NCBI GenBank assembly: GCA_903861305.1
Contig: CAIOTT010000046.1
Span: forward strand, 1 to 33,478
DNA from: Candidatus Omnitrophota bacterium
GTDB lineage: Bacteria; Omnitrophota; Gorgyraeia; Zapsychrales; Fredricksoniimonadaceae
Direction of reading: 5' to 3'
Length of the DNA stretch: 33,478 bases
In this document: positions 23,753 to 32,267 of the stretch, in pieces
Layout: the number at the start of each line of letters is the position of its first letter
How positions within the stretch are numbered: the first letter of the stretch is position 1
The notes under the pieces: model-generated
Databases searched by the model: none
The model's input: the letters and a program-made list of their open reading frames with translations, nothing else
What the model was told of the DNA's origin: nothing
Translations under genes and position numbers: made by a program

Positions 23753-25717
23753 TCAGACCCTGATGGGAAGGACAACGAACGGGATACCGCTCTGGTAGAA
23801 TTTCCTCTGGAGGGCAAAGGCCGTGTCGTTATGAAGCCAGCGGGTCCAGATGGTCTCGTTCGGGAAAACAAGCTGGCCGCCGAATATGACCGCGTGCGAA
23901 AAACGCCGGGAAACGACCTCCACGACCTTATCGGCTTCTTCAAGGACATCCACGCCCATATACGCCAGCCCTTCAGCATAAAAACCCTGGCGCTGCATGA
24001 ATTCCACATAACGGGCAAGGTCTTTCTTGACCTGGGCGTCAAGGTTCACGACCTCAGCCGCTCCCTTGAAATTCCCCGCATCTATCACGCCGATCTGGAC
24101 GAAAATAAAATTCCTGAACTCTTTCCCGAAGAATCGCGACACATTGAACAGCGTGTGAAGACCGAGGCCGTTGTACCCGCCCACCAGAATGACCGCCGTG
24201 CGGGATTTGGGGTCGAACGCCGTCTGAAGTTCCTTCACAACAGGTGAGATCGCCGCCGCCTGGACAAGCGTATTCAGCCGGTGCAGTATCTTGGTCACTT
24301 CATAATAGTGGCGTTTTATGAAGATCGAGATAACGATAAGCGTGCCCGTAATGAACAGGGTGATCCAGCCGCCTTCATTGAACTTCAGGACAACGACCGA
24401 TATCAGGATGACGAGCGTAAGGATAAGGCCGGACCCGCTCACCAGGATCCTCCTTTTCCAGTGCTGATCCTTCTCAAAACGGGTGCTCCACCAGTGACGG
24501 ACCATCCCCAGTTGGGACAAAAAGAACGTGATGAACACGTTGATACTGTAAAAAATAACAAGCAGCTGGACCTTGCCGTGCGCCAGGACCAGCGTGGCAA
24601 GGGCGGCCGCGCCCATGATCAGTATGCCGTTCTGAGTCACCAGCCGGTCGCTGAGGTTGGCGAACTTGTTCGGGAACCAGCGGTCGATCGCCATGTTGGC
24701 AATGACCCTCGGCCCCCCCAGGAACCCGGTCTGGGCCGCAACGAACAGCAGGAATGTTTCGGAAAGCAGCGTGGTCACAACAAACCACTGGCCCCACGAT
24801 CCCCATCCCTGGGTCATGTTCTCGAAAAGCACGGCATTGAGGGTCTTGCCGGGCTGCGGAATGACATGGAACAAAAGGTACGCGATCATCAGCCCGAAGA
24901 CCGTGAACGCCAGCGACCAGGACATATAACTCATCGTGCGCTTGCCGGTCTGGACCCGGGGTTCGCGCAGGATATTCAAACCGTTGCTCACGGCCTCAAT
25001 ACCGGTGTACGTACCCGCGCCGAGACTGTAAGAGCGGAAGATCAGCATGAGCATCCCGACCACCCCGACCTGGGAAGAAGCAGCCTGAGCGTCCAGCCTG
25101 GCGTCAGCAACGATCACCGGAAGCTGCCCGGCGCGCGTGATGAAGGCGTAACAAATGATAAAAATATGGGTCAGGACAAAAATGAGGAATATCGGGATAA
25201 GCGGTTCGACGCTCTCGCGCACGCCGCGCATGTTCAGGATGATCAGCAAAATGATGATGGCCGCCGCGACTTCGAGCTTGAGCGCAAGCCATTCCGGTGG
25301 GAGAAAACTGAACAGTGCGTCAACGCCGCTCGCCACGGAAAGGGCGATGGTCAGCACATAATCGATCAGCAGCGCACAGCCGGAGATCATGCCCACTGTC
25401 GGGTTGAGGAGCTTGCTCGCCACGAGGTAACCGCCGCCGCCCGAAGGAAAAAGTTCGATGATCTGGGAATAACTGGCGCTGATCAGGAACACCGTCACAA
25501 CAGTGGCGATCGCGACGAATATGCTGAGATAGGTGTGCCCCTGCAAAGCAACGAACGCAGCCTCGGGACCGTAACAGGATGACGAAAGCCCGTCAGCGCC
25601 AAGCCCGATCCACGCCAGGAACGCGATCAAGGACATCTTATGAAAAACATCCGTGTCCAGCGGGCTTTTGGCCTGGCCGATGAATATGTTCTTTATATTC
25701 CTGACAAATGATCGCAT
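23753..25717 (-). CDS. APC-superfamily amino acid permease with cytoplasmic C-terminal domain
   Basis: 654 aa. About twelve hydrophobic helices in the first 500 residues, starting with the APC-type LAWIGLGADGLSSSCYGPEAA and SGGGGYLVASKL (the glycine-rich substrate loop). The tail after about 500 (AVILVGGYNGLGLHTLFNVSRFFG, FVQIGVIDAG, GVDVLEEADKVVEVVSRRF, HAVIFGGQLVF) resembles the soluble USP-like domain often fused to these carriers. The substrate cannot be read from sequence; an amino acid or related organic cation driven by proton or sodium symport is likely. It starts nine bases after the sdhB stop without a clear ribosome site, so it may be the last gene of the succinate operon. Confidence 0.9.
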   Translation of the reverse strand: MRSFVRNIKNIFIGQAKSPLDTDVFHKMSLIAFLAWIGLGADGLSSSCYGPEAAFVALQGHTYLSIFVAIATVVTVFLISASYSQIIELFPSGGGGYLVASKLLNPTVGMISGCALLIDYVLTIALSVASGVDALFSFLPPEWLALKLEVAAAIIILLIILNMRGVRESVEPLIPIFLIFVLTHIFIICYAFITRAGQLPVIVADARLDAQAASSQVGVVGMLMLIFRSYSLGAGTYTGIEAVSNGLNILREPRVQTGKRTMSYMSWSLAFTVFGLMIAYLLFHVIPQPGKTLNAVLFENMTQGWGSWGQWFVVTTLLSETFLLFVAAQTGFLGGPRVIANMAIDRWFPNKFANLSDRLVTQNGILIMGAAALATLVLAHGKVQLLVIFYSINVFITFFLSQLGMVRHWWSTRFEKDQHWKRRILVSGSGLILTLVILISVVVLKFNEGGWITLFITGTLIVISIFIKRHYYEVTKILHRLNTLVQAAAISPVVKELQTAFDPKSRTAVILVGGYNGLGLHTLFNVSRFFGKEFRNFIFVQIGVIDAGNFKGAAEVVNLDAQVKKDLARYVEFMQRQGFYAEGLAYMGVDVLEEADKVVEVVSRRFSHAVIFGGQLVFPNETIWTRWLHNDTAFALQRKFYQSGIPFVVLPIRV

Positions 25718-25726
25718 AAGGGCAGG

Positions 25727-26479
25727 TCAATCGTGGAACAACCGGAACAAACTCCGGGTGATCTGACGGTTCATCTCGGCGAGGGAATCCACCAGAGGAA
25801 TATGCTTGGGACACGAGCGGACGCAATTTTGGGCATTGCCGCAATCTTCAATGCCGCCATCCTCGACCAGGGCCCGCAGCCTTTTGACAGCGTCAGGTTT
25901 CCCAAGGGGATGGTCATTAAAAAGCCTGGCCTGGTTCACCGGCATGGCACCAATAAAATTCGAACGCTCATTGACCTGAGGGCATGCTTCCAGGCACGAA
26001 CCGCATGAAAAGCACGTTGACAGCACATAGTCCTTTTGCTGCTGCTGCGGCGTAATGTGCGGACCAGGCCCGATATCTTTCGCACTGTTGAAAGGGATCC
26101 ACGCGCGGACGCGCTTGAGGCTCGCAAAAAGCCGGGAACGGTCGACCACAAGGTCGCGCACGATCGGGAACTTGGTCATCGGTTCCAGGGTGATCTCATC
26201 CCCCAGTTCATCGACCAGCGCGGAACACGCCTGACGCACCTTGCCGTTGACAAGCATCGTGCAGACGCCGCAGACCTCTTCCAGGCAGCCGCATTCCCAT
26301 ACCACCGGGGTCGTCAGCTTGCCGTCAGAGGTGCGGGGATCTTTCTGGATCTCGCGCAGGCAAATGACGATATTCATGTAAGGCCGGTAAGGCATGTGGA
26401 ATTCTTCCCAGCGGGGTTTGGCCTGCGGGCATTCCTGACGCTTCACCTTCAGCTTGATGATCCTGTTTCCCGTCGTCAT
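25727..26479 (-). CDS. sdhB: Succinate dehydrogenase/fumarate reductase iron-sulfur subunit
   Basis: 250 aa. The N-terminal ferredoxin half carries the 2Fe-2S cysteines in ECGCLEEVCGVC and QAC. The C-terminal half has CFSCGSCLEACP and CVRSCP for the 4Fe-4S and 3Fe-4S clusters. It passes electrons between the flavin of SdhA and the heme/quinone site of SdhC. The start codon shares one base with the sdhA stop (TGATG), so the pair is coupled. The length and cluster pattern fit the Bacillus/epsilonproteobacterial-type enzyme with a single heme membrane subunit. Direction (succinate oxidation or fumarate reduction) cannot be told from sequence. Confidence 0.95.
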   Translation of the reverse strand: MTTGNRIIKLKVKRQECPQAKPRWEEFHMPYRPYMNIVICLREIQKDPRTSDGKLTTPVVWECGCLEEVCGVCTMLVNGKVRQACSALVDELGDEITLEPMTKFPIVRDLVVDRSRLFASLKRVRAWIPFNSAKDIGPGPHITPQQQQKDYVLSTCFSCGSCLEACPQVNERSNFIGAMPVNQARLFNDHPLGKPDAVKRLRALVEDGGIEDCGNAQNCVRSCPKHIPLVDSLAEMNRQITRSLFRLFHD

Positions 26480-28212
26480 CAGTATTTCCGTTCCCTTGGC
26501 TTCAACAGCGATGTGTCAACCGCCTCATAAGAAAACTCAGGCCCGTTGGGCGTATATTTAGCCACGGTCGTTTTAAGCCAGTTGGCATCATCGCGGTCCG
26601 GAAATTCCGGCTTGTAATGCCCCCCGCGGCTTTCATTGCGCGCCAGAGCGCCCAGGGTGATGACCCGTGCGATATCGATCATATGGAAGAACTGGCGCGC
26701 GAACACCGCGCTCTGGTTCGTCCAGGTGGAAAGATCACCGACATTGATATCTTTGGCGCGGCGGGCGATATCCTGGATCTTCACATCGGCTGCGGCGAGG
26801 TCCTTGTTATAACGGACAACCGTCACATGGGCGGTCATGACATCGCCCAATTCCTGCCATAACTGATAAAGGTTCTCTTTGCCGTTCATCTTCAGTATTT
26901 CCGAACGGCGGGAAGTTTCCGCTTTGACCCGGTCATCAAAAATGGAAGCGTTCACGTCGGCGGCCGTGCGGTCGAGCCCCTGCACATATTGCCCCGCGGA
27001 ACACGCCGCGGAAAAACCGCCCTGCAGGCACGATAACAGCGAATTCGCACCCAGGCGGTTAGCCCCGTGATACTGGTATTCGCATTCACCGGCCGCAAGG
27101 ATGCCGGGAATATTGGTCATCTGCCTGGAGTCGATATAGAGCCCGCCCATCGAATAATGGACCGACGGGAATACACGCATCGGGACCTTGCTCGGGTCCT
27201 CGTTCATGAATTTCTCATAGATCTCGAGTATGCCGCCGAGTTTCTCCTGGAGGGTCTTACGGTCAACGTGTGAAATATCAAGATAAACAACATCCTTGCC
27301 GTCCACACCAAGGCCGAGTTCCCTGACCGCCTTGAAGATCGCGCGGGACGCGATATCGCGGGGTACAAGATTCTTATACTTGGGATACCATTCCTCGAGA
27401 AAATACCAGCGCTGACCGTCCTTATACGTCCACAACCTTCCGCCTTCACCGCGGACAGCCTCGGAAATAAGGCGGTTCTTATCCTCACCGGCAACCGCGG
27501 TCGGATGCACCTGGATGAACTCGCCGTTGGCGTACCACACGCCCTGGCGGAACAACGAAGCCGCTGCCGCTCCCGTCGAGATAGCCGACATGGTCGAACG
27601 GCCGAAGATCATCCCGCACCCGCCTGTCGCCATGACCGCAGCATCCCCGCGGAACGCGCGGATCTCGGAACTCGTCAAATTCTGCGCGACAATACCGCGT
27701 GCCACGCCCCTCGCGTCGATCACCGCGGAAAGGAATTCCCACCCCTCAAAGCGCGTGACAAGGCCTTCAACCTCGTAACGGCGCACCTGCTCGTCCAGCG
27801 CGTAAAGCATCTGCTGTCCCGTCGTTGACCCGGCGAAGGCTGTGCGATGGAACTGGGTGCCGCCGAAACGCCTGAAATCAATAAGCCCCTCGGGAGTCCG
27901 GTTGAACTGCACCCCCATGCGGTCAAGCATATAAACAAAACCTGGGGCATTCTGGCACATCTCCAAAACCATCGGCTGGTTGGCCAGAAAATCACCACCC
28001 AGGATAGTCTCTTCAAAATGGATCTGGGGAGAATCGCCTTCCCCCTTTGTATTGACGGAGGCGTTGATCCCGCCCTGGGCACAGACAGAATGCGACCTTT
28101 TGCAGGGCACCAACGAGAAGAGGTCAACAGAAAAGCCCGCTTCCGCCAGTTTTATGGTGGTCATAAGACCACCCAGACCGCCGCCAATGACCAGTATCTT
28201 GTTCTTTGCCAT
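26479..28212 (-). CDS. sdhA: Succinate dehydrogenase/fumarate reductase flavoprotein subunit
   Basis: 577 aa. The Rossmann start is KILVIGGGLGGLMTTIKLAEAG; the covalent FAD region is SHSVCAQGGINAS, with His before Ser. Active-site segments RFGGTQFHRTAFAG, HPTAV and GGRLWTYKDG, plus the C-terminal NESRGGHYKPEFP, are all present. It carries out the two-electron interconversion of succinate and fumarate on the cytoplasmic face of the membrane. It lies nine bases after the sdhC stop, with AGAGAG as ribosome site, and overlaps sdhB by one base. It belongs to the Bacillus-like subgroup, judging by the adjoining cytochrome b558-type subunit. Confidence 0.96.
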   Translation of the reverse strand: MAKNKILVIGGGLGGLMTTIKLAEAGFSVDLFSLVPCKRSHSVCAQGGINASVNTKGEGDSPQIHFEETILGGDFLANQPMVLEMCQNAPGFVYMLDRMGVQFNRTPEGLIDFRRFGGTQFHRTAFAGSTTGQQMLYALDEQVRRYEVEGLVTRFEGWEFLSAVIDARGVARGIVAQNLTSSEIRAFRGDAAVMATGGCGMIFGRSTMSAISTGAAAASLFRQGVWYANGEFIQVHPTAVAGEDKNRLISEAVRGEGGRLWTYKDGQRWYFLEEWYPKYKNLVPRDIASRAIFKAVRELGLGVDGKDVVYLDISHVDRKTLQEKLGGILEIYEKFMNEDPSKVPMRVFPSVHYSMGGLYIDSRQMTNIPGILAAGECEYQYHGANRLGANSLLSCLQGGFSAACSAGQYVQGLDRTAADVNASIFDDRVKAETSRRSEILKMNGKENLYQLWQELGDVMTAHVTVVRYNKDLAAADVKIQDIARRAKDINVGDLSTWTNQSAVFARQFFHMIDIARVITLGALARNESRGGHYKPEFPDRDDANWLKTTVAKYTPNGPEFSYEAVDTSLLKPRERKY

Positions 28213-28221
28213 GGGTCTCTC

Positions 28222-28839
28222 TTATTTAGCCAGTGTGAGCAAAGCGCTCACACCCATCACGTAAAGCGTCAATCCCGCCAATCCGCATATCCAACCCGCT
28301 ATCCTGCGGCCCGCGGGAGCTGTCACAGCACCCCAGCCGATCAGCACACCCCACAAACCGTTAGCAAAATGGAACATGACAGCCGTTACGCTGATCAGGT
28401 AAAACCAAAGGAACCCCGGAACATGCATGATCTCGGCCATGCGCGCGTAGTTGACCTCTTTCCCGTACAGGAACTCTGACCCCTTTGTCTGATAAAGGTG
28501 AAAAAGGATGTAGACGAACGTCAATATCCCGGTCCAGCGCTGGAAGGAATAAAACCAGTTCTGCCGGTAAGGGTACCAGGAAGCATTATCCTTTCCCGTC
28601 AGGACAATATAAAACCCATACCCTGCGTGATAGAGGATGGGCAAGGCGATCAGTCCTATTTCCATGAACGTGACAAAAGGAAGATTGGAAAGCAATTCGA
28701 TCCGGGCATTATACGCCTCGGGCCCGCGCAGGATATAAAAATTCGAGATCATGTGCTCAATGAGAAAAGCAGCGATCGGAAGGAATCCGGTGATGGAATG
28801 CAGCCTTTTCAGGATAAAGGACAGAGGGATCTTCGTCAC
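28222..28839 (-). CDS. sdhC: Succinate dehydrogenase cytochrome b558-type membrane subunit
   Basis: 205 aa with five hydrophobic helices. Candidate heme-ligand His residues occur in [28 protein letters not shown] and [10 protein letters not shown], which matches the di-heme, single-subunit anchor of Bacillus subtilis-type enzymes. It anchors SdhAB and exchanges electrons with the quinone pool. The start is GTG at 28839, overlapping the sucD stop as GTGA (28836-28839). No separate sdhD is present, as expected for this class. Confidence 0.93.
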   Translation of the reverse strand: MTKIPLSFILKRLHSITGFLPIAAFLIEHMISNFYILRGPEAYNARIELLSNLPFVTFMEIGLIALPILYHAGYGFYIVLTGKDNASWYPYRQNWFYSFQRWTGILTFVYILFHLYQTKGSEFLYGKEVNYARMAEIMHVPGFLWFYLISVTAVMFHFANGLWGVLIGWGAVTAPAGRRIAGWICGLAGLTLYVMGVSALLTLAK

Positions 28840-29708
28840 TTTTTCGCCAAAGCCTCTTTCACGATCCGCGGGATTTCGCTGGTTGTTTCAGCGACAATAA
28901 CACCCGCCTCACGCCAGGCCTTCATTTTGGAGTCCGCCGTCCCCTTCCCACCGGTGATAATGGCACCCGCATGCCCCATGCGTTTGCCCGCGGGTGCCGT
29001 GCGGCCCGATATAAATCCGATCACAGGCTTGGACATTTTCCTGATCAAAGGCGCCGCCTCTTCTTCAGCAACACCGCCGATCTCACCGATCAGGATGACC
29101 GCCTCGGTCTGGGGATCTTTATCAAAAAGCGGAAGGATATCAATGAACTGTGTTCCCAGGATCGGGTCGCCGCCAAGGCCGACACATGTCGATTGCCCTA
29201 TCCCGGCGTGCGTGAGCGCATTGACGATCTCATACGTGAGCGTGCCGCTGCGCGACGCCAGCCCGATGTTGCCCTTGAGAAAAATATTGCCGGGAATGAT
29301 CCCAAGCTTGGCCTCACCCGCCGTGGCGATACCCGGGCAGTTCGGCCCGATCAAGCGGGCGCCCTTGCTTTGGACCAGATGCGCCGCCACGACCATGTCC
29401 TGGATCGGTATCCCCTCAGTGATACAAAGGATAAGCTTGATGCCCGCCTCGGCCGCTTCACAAATAGCATCTTTCGCGAAGCGGGCCGGAACAAAAATAA
29501 TACTGGCCTCGGCCTGTGTCGCGGCAACTGCCTCGCGGACCGTATCAAAGACCGGCGCCCCGCTGACAACCTCGCCTTTTTTACCGGGCGTCACGCCACC
29601 AACAACCTTGGTGCCGTAAGCCACCATCTGCTCGGTATGAAAACTTCCCTCGCGGCCGGTGATGCCCTGGACAATGACCCGCGTCTGACGATCAGCAAGG
29701 ATCCCCAT
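28836..29708 (-). CDS. sucD: Succinyl-CoA synthetase alpha subunit
   Basis: 290 aa, the normal length. The CoA-binding start [18 protein letters not shown] and the phosphohistidine loop [17 protein letters not shown] are intact. With SucC it interconverts succinyl-CoA and succinate, making ATP or GTP. The start follows GGGAGG by the usual distance and overlaps the sucC stop by one base. The placement directly before sdhCAB puts two consecutive TCA-cycle steps on one mRNA. Confidence 0.97.
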   Translation of the reverse strand: MGILADRQTRVIVQGITGREGSFHTEQMVAYGTKVVGGVTPGKKGEVVSGAPVFDTVREAVAATQAEASIIFVPARFAKDAICEAAEAGIKLILCITEGIPIQDMVVAAHLVQSKGARLIGPNCPGIATAGEAKLGIIPGNIFLKGNIGLASRSGTLTYEIVNALTHAGIGQSTCVGLGGDPILGTQFIDILPLFDKDPQTEAVILIGEIGGVAEEEAAPLIRKMSKPVIGFISGRTAPAGKRMGHAGAIITGGKGTADSKMKAWREAGVIVAETTSEIPRIVKEALAKK

Positions 29709-30844
29709 TATTTGCCTCCCTTCCTGATCAATTCAACGATCTTGCGTGCACCTTCCTGCATGGAAGAAGCGGGAATAAGGCTGGTCTTGCCGATCAAGGC
29801 CTGCCCTTCCTGCACCCGCGTCCCCTCAAGTCGAATGACCATGGGGATGCGGATCTGCACTTTTTCGGACGCTTCAATGATGCCGCGGGCCACCTCGTCA
29901 CAACGCGTGATCCCGCCAAAAATGTTGATGAATATCCCCTTCACATTAGGGTCCATCAAAAGAAGTTCAAGTGAATTACGGACAAGCTCGGCCTTGGCCC
30001 CGCCGCCGACATCCAGGAAATTGGCCGGCGTCCCGCCCGCGCGACCCACCTCATCCATGGTCCCCATGACAAGGCCCGCGCCATTACCGATGATCCCGAC
30101 CTCGCCCCCCAGCCTCACGTACGCGATCTTGCGGCGATGGGCTTCTTTCTCGATATCGTCTGTCTCGCTTTCTTCCATCAATGCCGCCATGGCTGGCTGA
30201 CGGAAGAGTGCGTTATCGTCCACATTGATCTTCGCGTCAAGGACTTTATAGGTCTGAGCTGCGGTCCAGGCCAGCGGATTGATCTCCGCCAGTTCAGCGT
30301 CCATTCCCCTGTAGATCTTTTCTAGTTCAAATATGATCTTCTTAAGGCCAACGGGGTCAGGCACATTCCTGTTCTTTAAAAAACCATCGACATCCGCATC
30401 GGACAGGAACCTGACAGGATCCAGATATAGCTTCCCGATAGCGTCCGGATTTGTGACAGCAAGCTCCTCGATCTCAACACCGCCCTCCGTGCTGAAAAGC
30501 AAAACATTCTTCTTGTGCTGGCGATCGACCGCGATCCCCAGATAAAACTCACGTTCGATCTTGCTCTGCTCCTCGACCAGCACTTTCTCGACAATAAGGC
30601 CCTTTAAAGGCTTGCCAAGCAAATGAGTCGCCATATCACGGGCCTGTTCAGGTGTGGCTGCAAGCAGAATACCCCCTGCTTTGCCGCGGCCGCCCACATG
30701 GACCTGGGCTTTCACGACAACAGGTTTGCCTACCTTGCGGGCGACCTCAAAAACCTTTTCGGGAGAATCAGCGACCTGGCCCGACAGGACCGGCATCCCG
30801 CGGCTTCCCAGAATTTCTTTTGCCTGATATTCGTGTATTTTCAC
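29708..30844 (-). CDS. sucC: Succinyl-CoA synthetase beta subunit
   Basis: 378 aa. The ATP-grasp N-terminal half starts with [18 protein letters not shown], followed by [16 protein letters not shown]. The C-terminal part has [15 protein letters not shown] and [10 protein letters not shown], diagnostic for SucC. It binds the nucleotide and the succinate carboxylate. The start is GTG at 30844, preceded by AAAGGG. It is the first gene of the sucCD-sdhCAB operon, behind an extended -10 box at 30869-30874. Confidence 0.97.
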   Translation of the reverse strand: MKIHEYQAKEILGSRGMPVLSGQVADSPEKVFEVARKVGKPVVVKAQVHVGGRGKAGGILLAATPEQARDMATHLLGKPLKGLIVEKVLVEEQSKIEREFYLGIAVDRQHKKNVLLFSTEGGVEIEELAVTNPDAIGKLYLDPVRFLSDADVDGFLKNRNVPDPVGLKKIIFELEKIYRGMDAELAEINPLAWTAAQTYKVLDAKINVDDNALFRQPAMAALMEESETDDIEKEAHRRKIAYVRLGGEVGIIGNGAGLVMGTMDEVGRAGGTPANFLDVGGGAKAELVRNSLELLLMDPNVKGIFINIFGGITRCDEVARGIIEASEKVQIRIPMVIRLEGTRVQEGQALIGKTSLIPASSMQEGARKIVELIRKGGK

Positions 30845-30868
30845 GGTTTGGCCCTTTCAATATCGAAC

Positions 30869-30877
30869 AGTATATCA
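30869..30877 (-). promoter_or_regulatory. Extended -10 promoter of the sucC-sdhB operon
   Basis: TGATATACT on the minus strand, an extended -10 (TG-N-TATACT) with no obvious -35 needed. It lies 25 bases before the sucC start and after the PilZ gene's stop. Confidence 0.6.
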
Positions 30878-30917
30878 AAACAATCCAAAGGGAATATCAA
30901 AAAAAGAATTAAAATAA

Positions 30918-31235
30918 TTATTTAAGAATAGCTTTCAAGCGGGCTTCAGAAGAATGGTTCATCTTCGTGAAATAAAAAGCGAACCCCTCACCTCCGGCGA
31001 TACGGGAAATGCGCGCCAGGCCTTCAATAACATGGCCTGCGCTGCCGGGACACTGGATGGAAAATCCGATCTCATCATTAAGCTTGAGATAAACACTCGC
31101 CTTGATCACAATAAAGGCGCTTTTGGAAGAAATATCCTTTAATTTCCCCAGAAGGGTCAATTGCGACCCGATGCTGATGTGGACGGGGATATCGCTGGTA
31201 ACACGTTTTTCCTGGCGCTGTTCATTGAAATTCAT
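30918..31235 (-). CDS. PilZ-domain protein, probable c-di-GMP receptor
   Basis: 105 aa. The N-terminal RxxxR is R7-Q-E-K-R11, followed by VPVHIS-type strands (DIPVHISIG), then D34-I-S36-S-K-S39, which corresponds to the (D/N)xSxxG motif with Ser in place of Gly. The rest is a small beta barrel. PilZ domains bind c-di-GMP through these two motifs; the substituted Gly may lower affinity or abolish binding. It overlaps the SPFH gene by four bases (ATGA), so the two are coupled. With the riboswitch and GGDEF-EAL protein it makes a third c-di-GMP-related gene in the window. Confidence 0.8.
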   Translation of the reverse strand: MNFNEQRQEKRVTSDIPVHISIGSQLTLLGKLKDISSKSAFIVIKASVYLKLNDEIGFSIQCPGSAGHVIEGLARISRIAGGEGFAFYFTKMNHSSEARLKAILK

Positions 31236-32137
31236 TTGGAATTCCCGTCATTGATCACTCTTACCAGCGGAATGCCGTTATCTCCTGAAGGAATATAGAC
31301 CGTCGTATGCGTGGGGCTGTTGGCCATCATCATCTGGGCCTTGATGGCCTCATGCTGCAGGTACGCCTGGGTCAGTGTCTTGTTGATGATCCCCTGGGCT
31401 TCCGCAATACCCTTGGCCTCGATGACCTTGCGATCCGCCTCCTGGCTTTCCTTGGTCAGCACGAATTTCATCTGTTCGCTTTCCTGTTCCGCCTTGAGCT
31501 TCTGCTCGATCGCGGCCGAAACCGTCGTAGGCAACTGGACAGCCCTCAGCAGGACCTTTTCAAGAATAACCCCCCGCTCCGAAAGCATTTTCTCAAGGTC
31601 GCTGAAGATCTTGTTGGTGATCTCATCCCGGCTGGAAGTGTAAAGCGCCTTGGCCTCATAAAAAACCGTCGCTTCCCGGACTGCCGTACGAAACTGCGGA
31701 ACAACGACCACCTCATCATAATCCCTGCCGATGGTCTTGTAGATCAGGCTGGCCTTATCCGGGCTCAGGCGGTAAAGAATGGAGATATCCACGGACATGG
31801 TCAACCCTTCCTTGGAAGGGACCTGCATGGTCTCTTTCAATTCCTGGGTCTGAACGTCCATGATAACAAGATTGACAAAGGGATTGACCAGATTGACACC
31901 TGACTTCCTGGCCAGATCATCAACATTGCCCCACAGGTCGACCACCCCGACATTACCGGCCGGGACGACCCTCACTAAACTGAAAACCCCAAGGACAAGG
32001 GCCACAAGAATACCGACGATACCAAAGTTCCTGGCGCTAAGGGAATAATCATACCCTTCGTGCTTGTTGACAAAGTTCCCGCTCAACCCTGCCAATAAAA
32101 GGCCTACCACCAGGAGCATCAAAGCAAACAGGAACAT
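31232..32137 (-). CDS. SPFH/prohibitin-like membrane protein
   Basis: 301 aa with a strong AAGGAGG site. Two N-terminal hydrophobic helices (about 1-20 and 38-60) are followed by an SPFH/Band 7 domain (VPAGNVGVVDLWGNVDDL to LLRAVQLPTTV). A long coiled coil follows (AIEQKLKAEQESEQMKFVLTKES, EADRKVIEAKG, AEAQGI). Prohibitin homologues form large membrane rings that scaffold microdomains and FtsH-like proteases. No protease gene is adjacent. The TG-A-TATAAA extended -10 just upstream (32167-32175) suggests its own promoter, and the overlap with PilZ suggests the pair works together. Confidence 0.92.
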   Translation of the reverse strand: MFLFALMLLVVGLLLAGLSGNFVNKHEGYDYSLSARNFGIVGILVALVLGVFSLVRVVPAGNVGVVDLWGNVDDLARKSGVNLVNPFVNLVIMDVQTQELKETMQVPSKEGLTMSVDISILYRLSPDKASLIYKTIGRDYDEVVVVPQFRTAVREATVFYEAKALYTSSRDEITNKIFSDLEKMLSERGVILEKVLLRAVQLPTTVSAAIEQKLKAEQESEQMKFVLTKESQEADRKVIEAKGIAEAQGIINKTLTQAYLQHEAIKAQMMMANSPTHTTVYIPSGDNGIPLVRVINDGNSK

Positions 32138-32267
32138 ACTACCCTCCTTGGATCCACAGGGATCATTTTATATCAAGATTCCTCAAAAAAAACCATTTTA
32201 ACGATCATTTCGCTGAACTACAGTTCCTTTTTCAGAAAGATCCCCCAACGTAACACAAAGATACAGA
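32138..32267. other. Intergenic region with extended -10 for the SPFH-PilZ operon
   Basis: 130 bases between the partial membrane protein gene and SPFH. TGATATAAA on the minus strand (32175-32167) is an extended -10 box about 30 bases before the SPFH start. A short hairpin GAACT/AGTTC near 32215-32226 has no T-run. No gene is seen. Confidence 0.5.

Noticed and set aside
24281-25582. 433-aa open frame on the plus strand
   Set aside because: It lies exactly opposite the APC permease gene, has a composition rich in Asp, His, Gln and Arg typical of antisense frames, and has no ribosome site or recognisable domain.
28498-30200. Long plus-strand frames (373 and 409 aa) opposite sucC, sucD and sdhC
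   Set aside because: They shadow well-identified genes in GC-rich DNA and have no protein-like motifs.
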